This document shows, in pieces, positions 44,163 to 53,702 of a DNA stretch of 64,000 nucleotides (the stretch's first letter is position 1; every line of letters begins with the position of its first letter). A program made the position numbers and the translations under genes. The notes below the pieces were generated by a model that was given only the letters and a program-made list of their open reading frames with translations, did no database searches and had not been told where the DNA came from. Source of the stretch: Anaerocolumna chitinilytica (GTDB lineage Bacteria; Bacillota; Clostridia; Lachnospirales; Lachnospiraceae); assembly GCF_014218355.1 (NCBI RefSeq), contig NZ_AP023368.1, forward strand, positions 1,120,001 to 1,184,000, in the 5' to 3' direction.

Positions 44163-44813
44163 ATGTCAAAAATTCTCTTAATTGATGATGATAAAGATAT
44201 CTTGCAGGCAATCAGACGGTATTTTGAGGCAATAGGATATGAAGTATTTATGGCTGAGAATGGTAAGGATGCAATTGAATTTACGGAAAGCAATGATTGG
44301 GACTGCATTGTCCTGGATGTCATGCTTCCGGACATGGATGGCTTTGCCGTCTGTGAATGCATCCGTAAGAAGAGTGATGCACCCATAATCTTTTTAAGCT
44401 GTAAGGATGAAGTAAAAGATAAGATTAACGGTCTGATGTCGGGAGGCGATGACTATATGACCAAACCCTTTTTTCTGGCAGAGCTTGAAGCCAGGGTCCA
44501 TGCAAGAATCCGTAGAAATGCAAAGCAGACCTTTTCCATAGATATGGATAATAGGACTATCGTGGCAGGAACTCGCTGTATGGTTCTATCACAAAAGGAT
44601 TTTGAACTCTTTATGCTGCTATACGAGAATTCTGACAGGTTTTTTACTGTTGAGGAAATTGGCCGCAAGATTTGGAAAGAGGAACAGGTCAATGAGGCAA
44701 ATAATGTTGCAGTACATATTAAGAGATTAAGGGACAAGCTGGAGGGGCTGTCTTTGGAAATTGGTACTATTCAATCAGCCTATAAACAAGGCTACAAATT
44801 TGTTAGGAGCTGA
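44163..44813 (+). CDS. Response regulator, OmpR/PhoB type
   Basis: This is a cytoplasmic DNA-binding regulator of 216 residues. The receiver domain (about 1-115) has Asp8-Asp10, phospho-acceptor Asp52 in IVLDVMLPD, and the conserved Lys in YMTKPF. The C-terminal winged helix (about 125-216) includes LSQKDFELFMLLYEN and NVAVHIKRLRDKL. A strong AAGGAGGAAC site precedes the ATG. The sensor kinase gene follows seven bases after the stop. It therefore forms a two-component pair with that 7TM kinase. The targets are unknown; the surface protein gene just downstream of the kinase is an obvious candidate. Confidence 0.94.
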   Translation: MSKILLIDDDKDILQAIRRYFEAIGYEVFMAENGKDAIEFTESNDWDCIVLDVMLPDMDGFAVCECIRKKSDAPIIFLSCKDEVKDKINGLMSGGDDYMTKPFFLAELEARVHARIRRNAKQTFSIDMDNRTIVAGTRCMVLSQKDFELFMLLYENSDRFFTVEEIGRKIWKEEQVNEANNVAVHIKRLRDKLEGLSLEIGTIQSAYKQGYKFVRS

Positions 44814-44819
44814 TGGGAT

Positions 44820-46868
44820 ATGAAGGTGGAGGAGAGAAAAAAGGAATTTCTTAAAAGCTTTCTGCTGTTTATTTTTTGTGTGGCAGGTCTTGTAATATTG
44901 ACAGTTTTTATGAGCTTTCCGATAAAGGATACGGTAATGCAGGCTCAAAACGGAGAACTGGATATCTCCAAAGTGAAATTGGATAAGAAGATCATTAATC
45001 TTCAGGGACAATGGGAATTTTATTTTGGACAAGTCCTAACACCAAGGGAACTTGAGGGGAAAGAAGCCAACTATATAAATCTGCCGGAAGAATGGACGAA
45101 GTTTAATTATCCAAGGTTTGGCAGTGCAACTTACCGGCTGACAATTCATACCGATAAGCCAGAACGCCTGACTTTATTGATTCCCTCCATTTCAGATGCT
45201 GCCAAAGTATGGGTTAATAATAAAACAGCTTATGCTTATGGCCTTGCAGGAAATACGAAAGCTTCCACAAGTCCTGGCGAAAAAGAAACCTTTTATACTT
45301 TTACCACAAAAAATAATCGTGCCGAAATTGTCATTGCAATCAGTGATTTCTATAATTACAAAAGCGGCATTATTAATTCTCTCCGCCTCGGCAGAGAAAA
45401 TGTTTTATATGGTGATTTTATCAGACGCTTTGGTCTTTATGCATTTTCTCTGGGGATATTGTTTATGATGGGGATTCACCACCTAATACTATACCTTCAA
45501 CGAAAAGAAAAGCTTTACCTTGTTTTTTCACTGATCTGTCTCTTTGGATTTACACGTTTTATCTTTGAGAATGGCGGAGTAATGGCCCACTATGATTTCT
45601 TATCTCAAAAGATGAAGAATAACTTTTACTTTATTTCATACTTTCTATACGATTATTTGATACTTTTCTTTACCTTGATATTAACGAAATCGAAAGCATT
45701 GTCACACATTGTTTTTAAGTGGCATATTCTTCCGGTGGTTACCTCCCTGGCGGTACTTTTTACCTCTACCGAGAATCTGATGCTGTTAATTTTGTTTTTG
45801 TGCCTCTATGCACCGGCAGTATTTATTATTAGTGCATTCTTATTATGGCGGTCTCCGGAAAGAAGAAAGAATTATTATTTTAACCTGTATCTATTTACTT
45901 TTATATTTTTTGTTTTTATGGGTTATGCATATCGGATCTTTCTGGTAGATACTTATTTCATGATGGCTATTTCCTCTTTCCTGTTATTAATGATAGTCCA
46001 GAGTATCATGCTCTCAGCCCGTTATATAGAGGCTTTCAGACAGGTGGAAGTATTGAATATGGACCTGGAGAATAGGGTAAATGTGCGTACTCATGAATTG
46101 CAGACGGCAAATCTGCAGTTAATTACAGCCAATGAAGAGCTGGCAGTGTCAAGAAGTGCTATAAATGAGCTGCTTGTTAATATATCCCATGATTTAAAAA
46201 CACCGATTACCGTATTGAGCCTTAATTTGCAATCCCTTCTAAGTGACAGAATAAACCTGACCGAAGAAGAGAAGCAGTCCTGCCTGAATGTGGCATATAA
46301 TAAGAACCTTACCATAAGCCGGCTTATTAAAAATCTCTTTGATGTGACCCGTATCGAAACAGGGCAGCTGGCTTTTCGACTTAGTTGGATTGGAGCAGAT
46401 GAATTAATGGAAACAGTCTATCAAAAGTATAATGATTATATCCTGAGCCTTGGTTTAACCTTATCTATTCATCTGAAGGAAGAGTTTTATATATCCGCTG
46501 ATAATGAGCGGATCTGGAGTGTATTTGACAATATTATCTATAATGCTGTAAGATATACAAAACAAGGCGGCAATATTACGGTCAGTGGCAAGCTGATGCC
46601 TGAGAACAAGGCTGAAATACGAATAAAAGATACGGGTACCGGTATTGCCCCAGAACATATACCTTATCTCTTTAACCGTTTTTACAAGGTATCCCGCTCC
46701 AGAAGTGAAAAAGACGGTGAGGGAGGAGTCGGTTTATATATTGTGAAAAGCTGTATTGAAGGTATGGGCGGAACCGTTTGGGCTGAAAGTATGCCGGGAG
46801 AAGGTACCACGATTATATTTACTCTGCGGGCAGAGAAGAATCCATCGGTATCCAATGATATAAATTAA
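44820..46868 (+). CDS. Sensor histidine kinase with 7TM sensor module (7TMR-DISM-like)
   Basis: This is a membrane sensor of 682 residues. A first helix (about 14-33) is followed by an extracytoplasmic beta-rich domain (about 55-195, LQGQWEFYFG and FGSATYRLTI) resembling the DISM carbohydrate-binding-like sensor. Seven helices follow between about 200 and 400. A coiled coil leads to the kinase: H-box LLVNISHDLKTPI with His457, N-box DNIIYNAVRYT, and G-boxes IKDTGTGI and GGVGLYIVK. The start lies seven bases after the response regulator gene. The module type is often connected to sensing carbohydrates or wall fragments, but the ligand cannot be inferred here. Confidence 0.93.
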   Translation: MKVEERKKEFLKSFLLFIFCVAGLVILTVFMSFPIKDTVMQAQNGELDISKVKLDKKIINLQGQWEFYFGQVLTPRELEGKEANYINLPEEWTKFNYPRFGSATYRLTIHTDKPERLTLLIPSISDAAKVWVNNKTAYAYGLAGNTKASTSPGEKETFYTFTTKNNRAEIVIAISDFYNYKSGIINSLRLGRENVLYGDFIRRFGLYAFSLGILFMMGIHHLILYLQRKEKLYLVFSLICLFGFTRFIFENGGVMAHYDFLSQKMKNNFYFISYFLYDYLILFFTLILTKSKALSHIVFKWHILPVVTSLAVLFTSTENLMLLILFLCLYAPAVFIISAFLLWRSPERRKNYYFNLYLFTFIFFVFMGYAYRIFLVDTYFMMAISSFLLLMIVQSIMLSARYIEAFRQVEVLNMDLENRVNVRTHELQTANLQLITANEELAVSRSAINELLVNISHDLKTPITVLSLNLQSLLSDRINLTEEEKQSCLNVAYNKNLTISRLIKNLFDVTRIETGQLAFRLSWIGADELMETVYQKYNDYILSLGLTLSIHLKEEFYISADNERIWSVFDNIIYNAVRYTKQGGNITVSGKLMPENKAEIRIKDTGTGIAPEHIPYLFNRFYKVSRSRSEKDGEGGVGLYIVKSCIEGMGGTVWAESMPGEGTTIIFTLRAEKNPSVSNDIN

Positions 46869-47016
46869 ATAATGTGATATAACCAGTGCGAATAGTGTAA
46901 AAACCATTCGCATTCGCTGTTTTAGAAGAAAATATTAACAAATTCATTAAGATTTGTTTTTATATAGATGAGAATTTATTACAAAAATTAACAAATGACT
47001 CAAAAGGAGGTAAATT

Positions 47017-50000
47017 ATGAGAAGATTGGAGAATAGAATATTTGTCCTAGCTATATTTATTATGGCTGCTATGGTATTTGGGTTAACAGCCGTGTATATA
47101 CCCGTACAGGCTAAAACGAATCTTGTAAAGAATACGGAACAGTACTTGAATAACCCAAAAGTATATTTGTATCTAGGCGGCAAGGATACCGTTAAGCTCA
47201 CTGTAAAAGATAAGTTAAAAGAGCAGGGAACAACAATTTACTGGTACGTTAATACCGAAAAGGGGGTACCGGAGGCGGTTAAGGTTGATAATAAAACCGG
47301 TACTATAAAAGCGGTTAAGGCAGGTACAGCCTATATCATTTGCAGAATAACAGATAAAGGCGGGAAAGCAGTTTCATCAGAAGCCAGTGTTACCGTACTT
47401 AATAATATAACGAAAGTTGGAATTAGCAGTTTACCTTCTGATAATACGGTAAAGACCGGTTATTATACGGATTTTCATTATACTGTCCTTAACACGGCAG
47501 GAGGAAAAGGAAAGAAGACAAAGGGAGTAACACGTTGGGAAATAGCAAAGGATACAGCAGGCGTTGGCAGTATTTCGGAAAAAGGCCGTGTATTTCCGGT
47601 AAAAGCAGGAAGCTTTCAGGTAAGAGCGGTCAGCTTTCAGAGTGATGCCAAATATAATTTATGGTTGAAAGACAAAGAAAAGTACAAGAACTATATTACA
47701 GCAGCAAGTGCTTGGGTAACAATCAAAGTTGAGAGCGGCCGCTCAACAGCAGCTACTCAGGATGAACTGGAAAGGTTTCTTTCCGGCGGAGCCAAAGAAT
47801 TTACTATTTCTACGGATAAGGACATGAAATTTGTAATACCAAAGGGTAACTATACCGATACCACCTTGTACGTAAATGCAGCAAATTCTGATGTAAAGAA
47901 TTATGGTCAGTTTAAGAAAGTTATCATACAAGCTATTAAGGATCATACCTGGATAGAATTGGCAGACGGGAATATTATTTATTTAAAGGATGATATTGCA
48001 AGTGTTACAATAGACAGCAATGTAACCGTAAAGAGAATTGTTATCGACCGATCAGATACATTACTGAATCTGAATGTAATGGGAACTGTAGAACAGGTAC
48101 AGGTCTTATATCCTTCCACACTTACATTATCCGGCAATAGTAATTTAATACCTGTTACGGTTGAGGATACTGCCAAGGGAAGTAAAATTACATCTTCCAT
48201 ACCCTTAAATTTGTCCTTGAATTCAGATGCAGAGGTAAAACTGGAGAAAGGTGCGGAAACATCCTCTATTGATAAAAAGTCAGAGTCTGTTGTAGCTTCG
48301 GTGGAAAACAAGACAAGCAGTACTGTCGTTATTACAACGGACAGTAAAGGAGGAATGAATGTAGCTGCGGGTGAGACCGGTATCTCCGGTTCGGCATCCT
48401 CTCAGAATAACCCATCCGGAGGACAACAAATCCAATACATCCCAATCACAGCTCTTGGTAATATAACAGGTGATTATCAGGCTGGAAAAGAACTGAAAGC
48501 TGGTCCTGTAACACCAGAGAATGCTGATATAGCGTATCAGTGGATGATAGGGGATACTGCCAGCGGAACCTTTCAGGAAATAGCTGGTGCTGTAACAGGG
48601 ACCTATACTCCCTCAGACAATGATGCCGGTAAATATATTAAGGTAAAAGTAACCGGTAAGAATGTATACACAGGAATACTACTAAGTCCCGCTACCGGCA
48701 GGATAGAAGCTTCTGATAGTAAACTGTTGGAAGAAGCTATTGCTGCTGTGAAAGCTTATGAAGATGCACCGATTACTGTAAGTGCAGAGATAACGGCTGC
48801 AAAGCAGCTGCAGACAGTTGCTGAAACTGCGGTAAGCAGTGTAAAGGATCCGCTCCAAAAGAGCCAGTTAGAGCAGCGTATTCTTACGAGATCACTTGCC
48901 GTTACAAAGGCTGAAAAACAGATAACTGCGGAGGAAGCCGTAAGAGTATATGAAACAGCCCCTCTGACAACCCTGGCAGAAATAGCAAAGGCAGAGAATT
49001 TGAAAACATCTGCCGAGAATGCAGTTAGGGAGGTATCAGACCTTTTAGTTCAGGCTGGATTACTGCAAAGAATAGAAGACAGGTCGCTTAAGATTGCAGA
49101 AGCAAGAAAAGAAGCGGAAGGTGAAAAGGCAGTATCAGAATTGGAAGCAGCTTCTTTATCGACCAAAGATGAAATATTAGCAGCGGAGAGTCTGAAAGAA
49201 ACAGTAACTTTGACAGTAAACGGCATTGGAAATGATACTGTCAAGACGGCTTTATTACAAAGAATCGCAGCAAAAGCAACTGCTATAACAGAGGCCAAAG
49301 CAGAATTACTGGCAGAGGAGGCGGTTCATGCTTACGAAACTGCAAACCTTGTATCCACGGCGGATATTGAAGCTGCCAAAGATTTAAGGGATGCGGCAAT
49401 GGCTGCCATTAATCTGGTAGCTAATGCAGAGATAAAGACGAAGCTCTTGGATAGAGTTACAAAGCAAGATACCAGGATAACAGCGGCGGAAACAGAGCTT
49501 TCCGCAGAAGAGGCCGTAGCTCTCTATGAGGCTGCACCGATATCTAATCTTTCTGAGATTACATTGTCTGAGGCAAAACGCACAGACGCTGAGAATAAGG
49601 CGAATGCTGTGGTTAATGAAACAGTACGGGCAGGATTTTTACAAAGAATTACTGAAAAAACAGCTATCATTGCCGAAACAAAGGCGCAGCTCACAGCAGA
49701 GGCAGCAGTTAAGCTTTATGAAACAGTTCCTATTGATTCATTGATGAATATTATGCTTTCGAACGGAGTAAAAGCCGCTGCAGAAGATGCTATTGGATAT
49801 GTAAATGAGATTCCTGTGAAAACACAGCTGGAGCAGAGAGTGATTGCCAGAGCAGCTGTTATTGCTGCCGCCAAGGCTGAATTAGAGGCGCAGGCAGCAG
49901 TCATAAAAGCTGAAACCAGCTACAGCCAGGAGGATGCAGATGCAGCACAGGCTCTTATCAACCTGCTGAATTTGGGAGCTACAAAAATCGGTCTTCAGAA

Positions 50001-51183
50001 CCGGCTAAACGTTGTTATAAAAGTAATACAGGCAGAGACTGCTATAGAGAAAGCAGAAACAAGTAAGCTCCAGGCAGACGTTGATGCAGCGGGTTCCCTC
50101 GTGAATGTTTTGCCGGAAAGCACGAAAAAGACAGAACTGGTAAACAGACTTAATACGGTACAAGCTTTTATAGACTGGCAGGCTGCTATTGCTGAAAATA
50201 GTGCTGCAATAGCCAGTGCAGGCACTAAACTAGCTCAGACTGTTTTTACAGCCGGACAGACTGAAGCGGACACCCAAGCAAAAGCCCAGGGAAAGGTTGA
50301 AGCGTTGATATCAGCTCTTGGTTTAGAGGGCATTACGGTAACAGTAACCGGAACTTCCTATATGGCCCCGGTTCCCGGAAGTGAAGAAAATACGAACGGA
50401 ACAAACGGAAGCTTCACCTTTCAGGTAACTCTTACCAAAGGAGATGGTGATCGGAGGGTAACTGACACAACAGATGTGCTAACGATGAATATTACAGCTG
50501 CAGTGTATGTACCTCCTGAAATAATCAACAGCCTGATTATTTCAAATTTTAACTTTGATACAATTAACAGTTCAACAGCTTCTCTTGTTAGTAAATCAAT
50601 GACTACCAGTGATTTCAGCGGAAGCAACAGCAAGAGTTTTACCATAACAGACGGAGCCGGTAATGTAATACCCATTACATTGAATTGGAATATTACATCT
50701 GACCAGGGATTTTCAACAGCAGCCTTGGTTGGCTCAGCTATAGAATCTTTTCTGCAGGACTATTTTTACAAAAAGGGTGGTGCGGATGCGCTGATGAACC
50801 GTACTCTCTGGTGTGCGAGCTTTTCCGGAGATACCTTTACCCTTAGTACTTTCTATGAGGGCTTGCAGAATAGAATTACTATCAGCGGAAATGATGCGTC
50901 TTATTTCTTTAACACACTGACTGCCCAGGGGACTGACCTTGATACTTCCGCAAACCGCAGTTTTTCTGTCAGTGACGGGATTCATACGGCTAATATTACT
51001 TTGAATACGGATGTAGCAACGATGGATGGGCTTGTAAGTAAAATCAACGCAGCATTGGCAGTGAATGCAGTACAAGCCACAGCGGTTAAGACCGGTGATA
51101 ATACCTTCAAACTTGTCGGTTATGACATTACTGTGAGTGGAACGGACAAAGATAAATTATTCTCAACTTTTGTTTCACAATAA
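47017..51183 (+). CDS. Large exported surface protein with helical repeats and duplicated C-terminal beta domain
   Basis: This secreted protein has 1388 residues. A signal peptide covers about 1-30, ending near VYIPVQA. Big2-like Ig domains occupy about 35-135 and beyond. A region about 245-450 has a beta-helical look (VTIDSNVTVKRIVIDRSDTLLNLN). An Ig-like module follows (about 485-565, YTPSDNDAGKYIKVKVTG). About eight helical repeats of roughly 64 residues (about 569-1060) share the pattern AEEAV..YE.AP....AEI..A..L and a terminal LLQRI. The C-terminus (about 1165-1388) holds two related beta domains, each with SF(T/S)(I/V)(T/S)DG and ITL near the start. No sorting signal was seen. Structural or adhesive roles are plausible. 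It follows the two-component genes and precedes purE. Confidence 0.8.
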   Translation: MRRLENRIFVLAIFIMAAMVFGLTAVYIPVQAKTNLVKNTEQYLNNPKVYLYLGGKDTVKLTVKDKLKEQGTTIYWYVNTEKGVPEAVKVDNKTGTIKAVKAGTAYIICRITDKGGKAVSSEASVTVLNNITKVGISSLPSDNTVKTGYYTDFHYTVLNTAGGKGKKTKGVTRWEIAKDTAGVGSISEKGRVFPVKAGSFQVRAVSFQSDAKYNLWLKDKEKYKNYITAASAWVTIKVESGRSTAATQDELERFLSGGAKEFTISTDKDMKFVIPKGNYTDTTLYVNAANSDVKNYGQFKKVIIQAIKDHTWIELADGNIIYLKDDIASVTIDSNVTVKRIVIDRSDTLLNLNVMGTVEQVQVLYPSTLTLSGNSNLIPVTVEDTAKGSKITSSIPLNLSLNSDAEVKLEKGAETSSIDKKSESVVASVENKTSSTVVITTDSKGGMNVAAGETGISGSASSQNNPSGGQQIQYIPITALGNITGDYQAGKELKAGPVTPENADIAYQWMIGDTASGTFQEIAGAVTGTYTPSDNDAGKYIKVKVTGKNVYTGILLSPATGRIEASDSKLLEEAIAAVKAYEDAPITVSAEITAAKQLQTVAETAVSSVKDPLQKSQLEQRILTRSLAVTKAEKQITAEEAVRVYETAPLTTLAEIAKAENLKTSAENAVREVSDLLVQAGLLQRIEDRSLKIAEARKEAEGEKAVSELEAASLSTKDEILAAESLKETVTLTVNGIGNDTVKTALLQRIAAKATAITEAKAELLAEEAVHAYETANLVSTADIEAAKDLRDAAMAAINLVANAEIKTKLLDRVTKQDTRITAAETELSAEEAVALYEAAPISNLSEITLSEAKRTDAENKANAVVNETVRAGFLQRITEKTAIIAETKAQLTAEAAVKLYETVPIDSLMNIMLSNGVKAAAEDAIGYVNEIPVKTQLEQRVIARAAVIAAAKAELEAQAAVIKAETSYSQEDADAAQALINLLNLGATKIGLQNRLNVVIKVIQAETAIEKAETSKLQADVDAAGSLVNVLPESTKKTELVNRLNTVQAFIDWQAAIAENSAAIASAGTKLAQTVFTAGQTEADTQAKAQGKVEALISALGLEGITVTVTGTSYMAPVPGSEENTNGTNGSFTFQVTLTKGDGDRRVTDTTDVLTMNITAAVYVPPEIINSLIISNFNFDTINSSTASLVSKSMTTSDFSGSNSKSFTITDGAGNVIPITLNWNITSDQGFSTAALVGSAIESFLQDYFYKKGGADALMNRTLWCASFSGDTFTLSTFYEGLQNRITISGNDASYFFNTLTAQGTDLDTSANRSFSVSDGIHTANITLNTDVATMDGLVSKINAALAVNAVQATAVKTGDNTFKLVGYDITVSGTDKDKLFSTFVSQ

Positions 51184-51231
51184 ATAATGTACAGACCTTT
51201 TATCGGGATAAAATAATAGATAGGGGATAAG

Positions 51232-51270
51232 AAATAACCGGGTATGGATAACGTACCCGGTTATTTTATT
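51232..51270 (+). terminator. Rho-independent terminator after large surface protein gene
   Basis: AAATAACCGGGTA and TACCCGGTTATTT form a 13-bp stem with a nine-base loop, running into TTATTTAT. Confidence 0.85.
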
Positions 51271-51443
51271 TATATGATTTTCTTCATAATAGCACGTTTT
51301 TATTAATTGTGTTAATAAATACAATAAGAAATTAATAACAGGAAACCATAAGACAAAAGCACGCAGCTATGATAAAATGTAAGCATTAAAAAGTTTACAT
51401 TACACTATAAATATAAACCTTTGATGGAAAGTGAGGACTTAAC

Positions 51444-51965
51444 ATGGCAGCTAAAGTTGGAATTGTTATGGGCAGTGATTCGGATTTGGAAATTATGAGT
51501 AAGGCAGCAGAGGTATTAGAGGTATTAAAAGTTGAATATGATATTACAGTAATATCCGCCCATAGAATGCCGGATGTGTTTTATGATTATGCTAAAGGTG
51601 CGGAAGATAAGGGATACAAAGTTATAATTGCAGGTGCCGGCGGTGCTGCTCATCTTCCGGGAATGACGGCGGCTATATTTTCTCTTCCGGTAATTGGTGT
51701 ACCTATCATGACAAAATCTCTTGGCGGTGTAGATTCTCTCTACTCCATCGTACAAATGCCTGCTGGTATCCCGGTGGCAACGGTAGCCATTAACGGAGCT
51801 CAAAATGCCGGTATACTGGCCGCTAAAATACTTGCAGCTTCTGATGAAGAATTACTTGGACGTATCAAAGAATATGCAGCCGGATTAAAGGAAACAGTGG
51901 CAGCAAAATCAGAGAAGCTGGCTAAAATAGGTTACCAGGAATATTTAAAAGAAAGCAATAAATAA
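51444..51965 (+). CDS. purE: 5-(carboxyamino)imidazole ribonucleotide mutase
   Basis: This class I PurE of purine biosynthesis converts N5-CAIR to CAIR in the cytoplasm. Its 173 residues are the usual size. Family blocks are present: IVMGSDSDLEIMSKA near the N-terminus, VISAHRMPD (with the active-site His), and AGAGGAAHLPGMTAA. The gene starts a cluster purE-purM-purN-purD in one direction. A terminator closes the previous unit about 175 bases upstream, so the promoter must lie in that interval, but no convincing consensus pair was recognised there. The partner PurK is not in the window. Confidence 0.96.
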   Translation: MAAKVGIVMGSDSDLEIMSKAAEVLEVLKVEYDITVISAHRMPDVFYDYAKGAEDKGYKVIIAGAGGAAHLPGMTAAIFSLPVIGVPIMTKSLGGVDSLYSIVQMPAGIPVATVAINGAQNAGILAAKILAASDEELLGRIKEYAAGLKETVAAKSEKLAKIGYQEYLKESNK

Positions 51966-52019
51966 GAAACAATACTACAGCATTTGATTGCCGCCCAGAG
52001 CGGCGGAACGGGGGTAAAG

Positions 52020-53045
52020 ATGGATTACAAAAACGCCGGAGTGGATATAGAAGCTGGATATAAGGCCGTAGAGTTGATGAAAAAGCATATCGATAGGACT
52101 ATGAGAAAGGAAGTATTGACTGGTATTGGTGGCTTTTCAGGTGCCTTTTCCTTAAAGAATTTTATGCACATGGAAGAGCCTACGCTGGTTTCTGGCACCG
52201 ATGGAGTAGGAACGAAGCTCAAGATTGCCTTTTTACTGGACAAGCATGATACCATCGGTATTGATTGTGTTGCCATGTGTGTCAACGATATTGCCTGTGC
52301 CGGCGGTGAACCTTTATTCTTCCTGGATTATGTAGCCTGCGGCAAGAACGATCCTGAGAAAATAGCGACAATTGTCAGTGGTGTAGCAGAAGGCTGCAGA
52401 CAGGCAGGAGCGGCATTAATAGGCGGAGAAACGGCTGAAATGCCGGGTTTTTATCCTGTGGATGAATACGATCTGGCAGGTTTTGCTGTTGGTATTGTTG
52501 ACCGTAAGGATATGACCGGCGGCAAAGATTTAAAAGCAGGAGATGTATTGATTGGTCTGACCTCTTCCGGTATTCACAGCAATGGTTATTCTCTCGTAAG
52601 AAGAGTCTTCAATATGAAAGAAGAGGCGTTAAATACCCATTATGAAATCCTTGGCGGTACCTTAGGCGAAACTCTGTTAACACCTACCCGCATATATGTA
52701 AAGGCACTTGCAGCTTTAAAGAACGGAAAAGTAACAGTTAAGGCCTGCTCCCATATAACCGGAGGCGGCTTTTATGAGAATATTCCCAGAATGTTAAGGG
52801 AGGGAGTTCACGCTTTCGTAAAAAAAGACAGTTACCCCATACCTCCCATTTTCTCCATGCTTGCAAAGGATGGCTCTATTGAGGAGAAGATAATGTATAA
52901 TACTTATAATATGGGAATTGGAATGCTGATTGCAGTTGATAAAGAAAATGCTGACAAAGCTATCGAGCTGCTGAAAGAGGCTGGTGAGACCCCCTATATC
53001 GTTGGAGAAATCAAAGAAGGGGATAAAGGAGTAACTTTATGCTAA
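52020..53045 (+). CDS. purM: Phosphoribosylformylglycinamidine cyclo-ligase (AIR synthetase)
   Basis: PurM uses ATP to close the imidazole ring, making aminoimidazole ribonucleotide. The protein has about 341 residues from ATG 52020, which follows GGGGGTAAAG. A TTG frame starting at 51984 would add 12 residues not typical of the family. Conserved blocks are [45 protein letters not shown] and [16 protein letters not shown]. The last bases overlap the purN start by seven nucleotides, showing translational coupling. Confidence 0.96.
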   Translation: MDYKNAGVDIEAGYKAVELMKKHIDRTMRKEVLTGIGGFSGAFSLKNFMHMEEPTLVSGTDGVGTKLKIAFLLDKHDTIGIDCVAMCVNDIACAGGEPLFFLDYVACGKNDPEKIATIVSGVAEGCRQAGAALIGGETAEMPGFYPVDEYDLAGFAVGIVDRKDMTGGKDLKAGDVLIGLTSSGIHSNGYSLVRRVFNMKEEALNTHYEILGGTLGETLLTPTRIYVKALAALKNGKVTVKACSHITGGGFYENIPRMLREGVHAFVKKDSYPIPPIFSMLAKDGSIEEKIMYNTYNMGIGMLIAVDKENADKAIELLKEAGETPYIVGEIKEGDKGVTLC

Positions 53046-53674
53046 ACTTAGGGATACTGGTATCCGGCGGCGGAACCAATCTTCAGGCGATTATTGACAG
53101 CATAAACAATGGCAAAATTACCAATGCCAGAATAAATGTAGTAATCAGTAATAAAGAAGGGGTCTATGCCTTGACCCGTGCCAGAGAAAACCATCTCCAT
53201 GCGGAGGTAGTGTCCCCTAAAAGATATGAGAGCAGGGAAGCCTTCCACCAGGCATTACTTGAGAAGTTACAGGAATATGGAGTGAATTTTATCGTATTGG
53301 CAGGGTATCTGGTTGTGGTTCCCCAATCTATCATAAAATTCTATTCGGGACGCATTATTAATGTTCATCCTTCATTAATTCCCTCTTTTTGCGGCAGCGG
53401 TTATTATGGGCTGAAGGTCCATGAAGCTGCTCTTAACAGAGGGGTGAAACTCACCGGAGCAACCGTACATTATGTAGATGAAGGGACTGATACCGGACCT
53501 ATCATCCTTCAAAAGGCAGTGGAAGTCATGGAAGATGATACACCTGAAAGTCTCCAAAAACGCGTAATGGAAGAAGCGGAATGGGAGATTCTTCCCAAAG
53601 CTATTAATTTAATTGCCAACAGCCAGGTAGTGTATAAGGATGGTAAGGTTCGAGTTGAGAATAGGAACGAATGA
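53039..53674 (+). CDS. purN: Phosphoribosylglycinamide formyltransferase (GAR transformylase 1)
   Basis: PurN transfers a formyl group from 10-formyl-tetrahydrofolate to GAR. It has 211 residues, the normal size. The N-terminal [14 protein letters not shown] block binds the phosphoribosyl substrate. The catalytic region has [11 protein letters not shown] (with Asn and His) and [15 protein letters not shown] with the conserved Asp. The ATG overlaps the end of purM, and purD starts 28 bases later. Confidence 0.96.
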   Translation: MLNLGILVSGGGTNLQAIIDSINNGKITNARINVVISNKEGVYALTRARENHLHAEVVSPKRYESREAFHQALLEKLQEYGVNFIVLAGYLVVVPQSIIKFYSGRIINVHPSLIPSFCGSGYYGLKVHEAALNRGVKLTGATVHYVDEGTDTGPIILQKAVEVMEDDTPESLQKRVMEEAEWEILPKAINLIANSQVVYKDGKVRVENRNE

Positions 53675-53702
53675 GCGAGCAGATGGGAGTTAAGTAAAGA
53701 AT

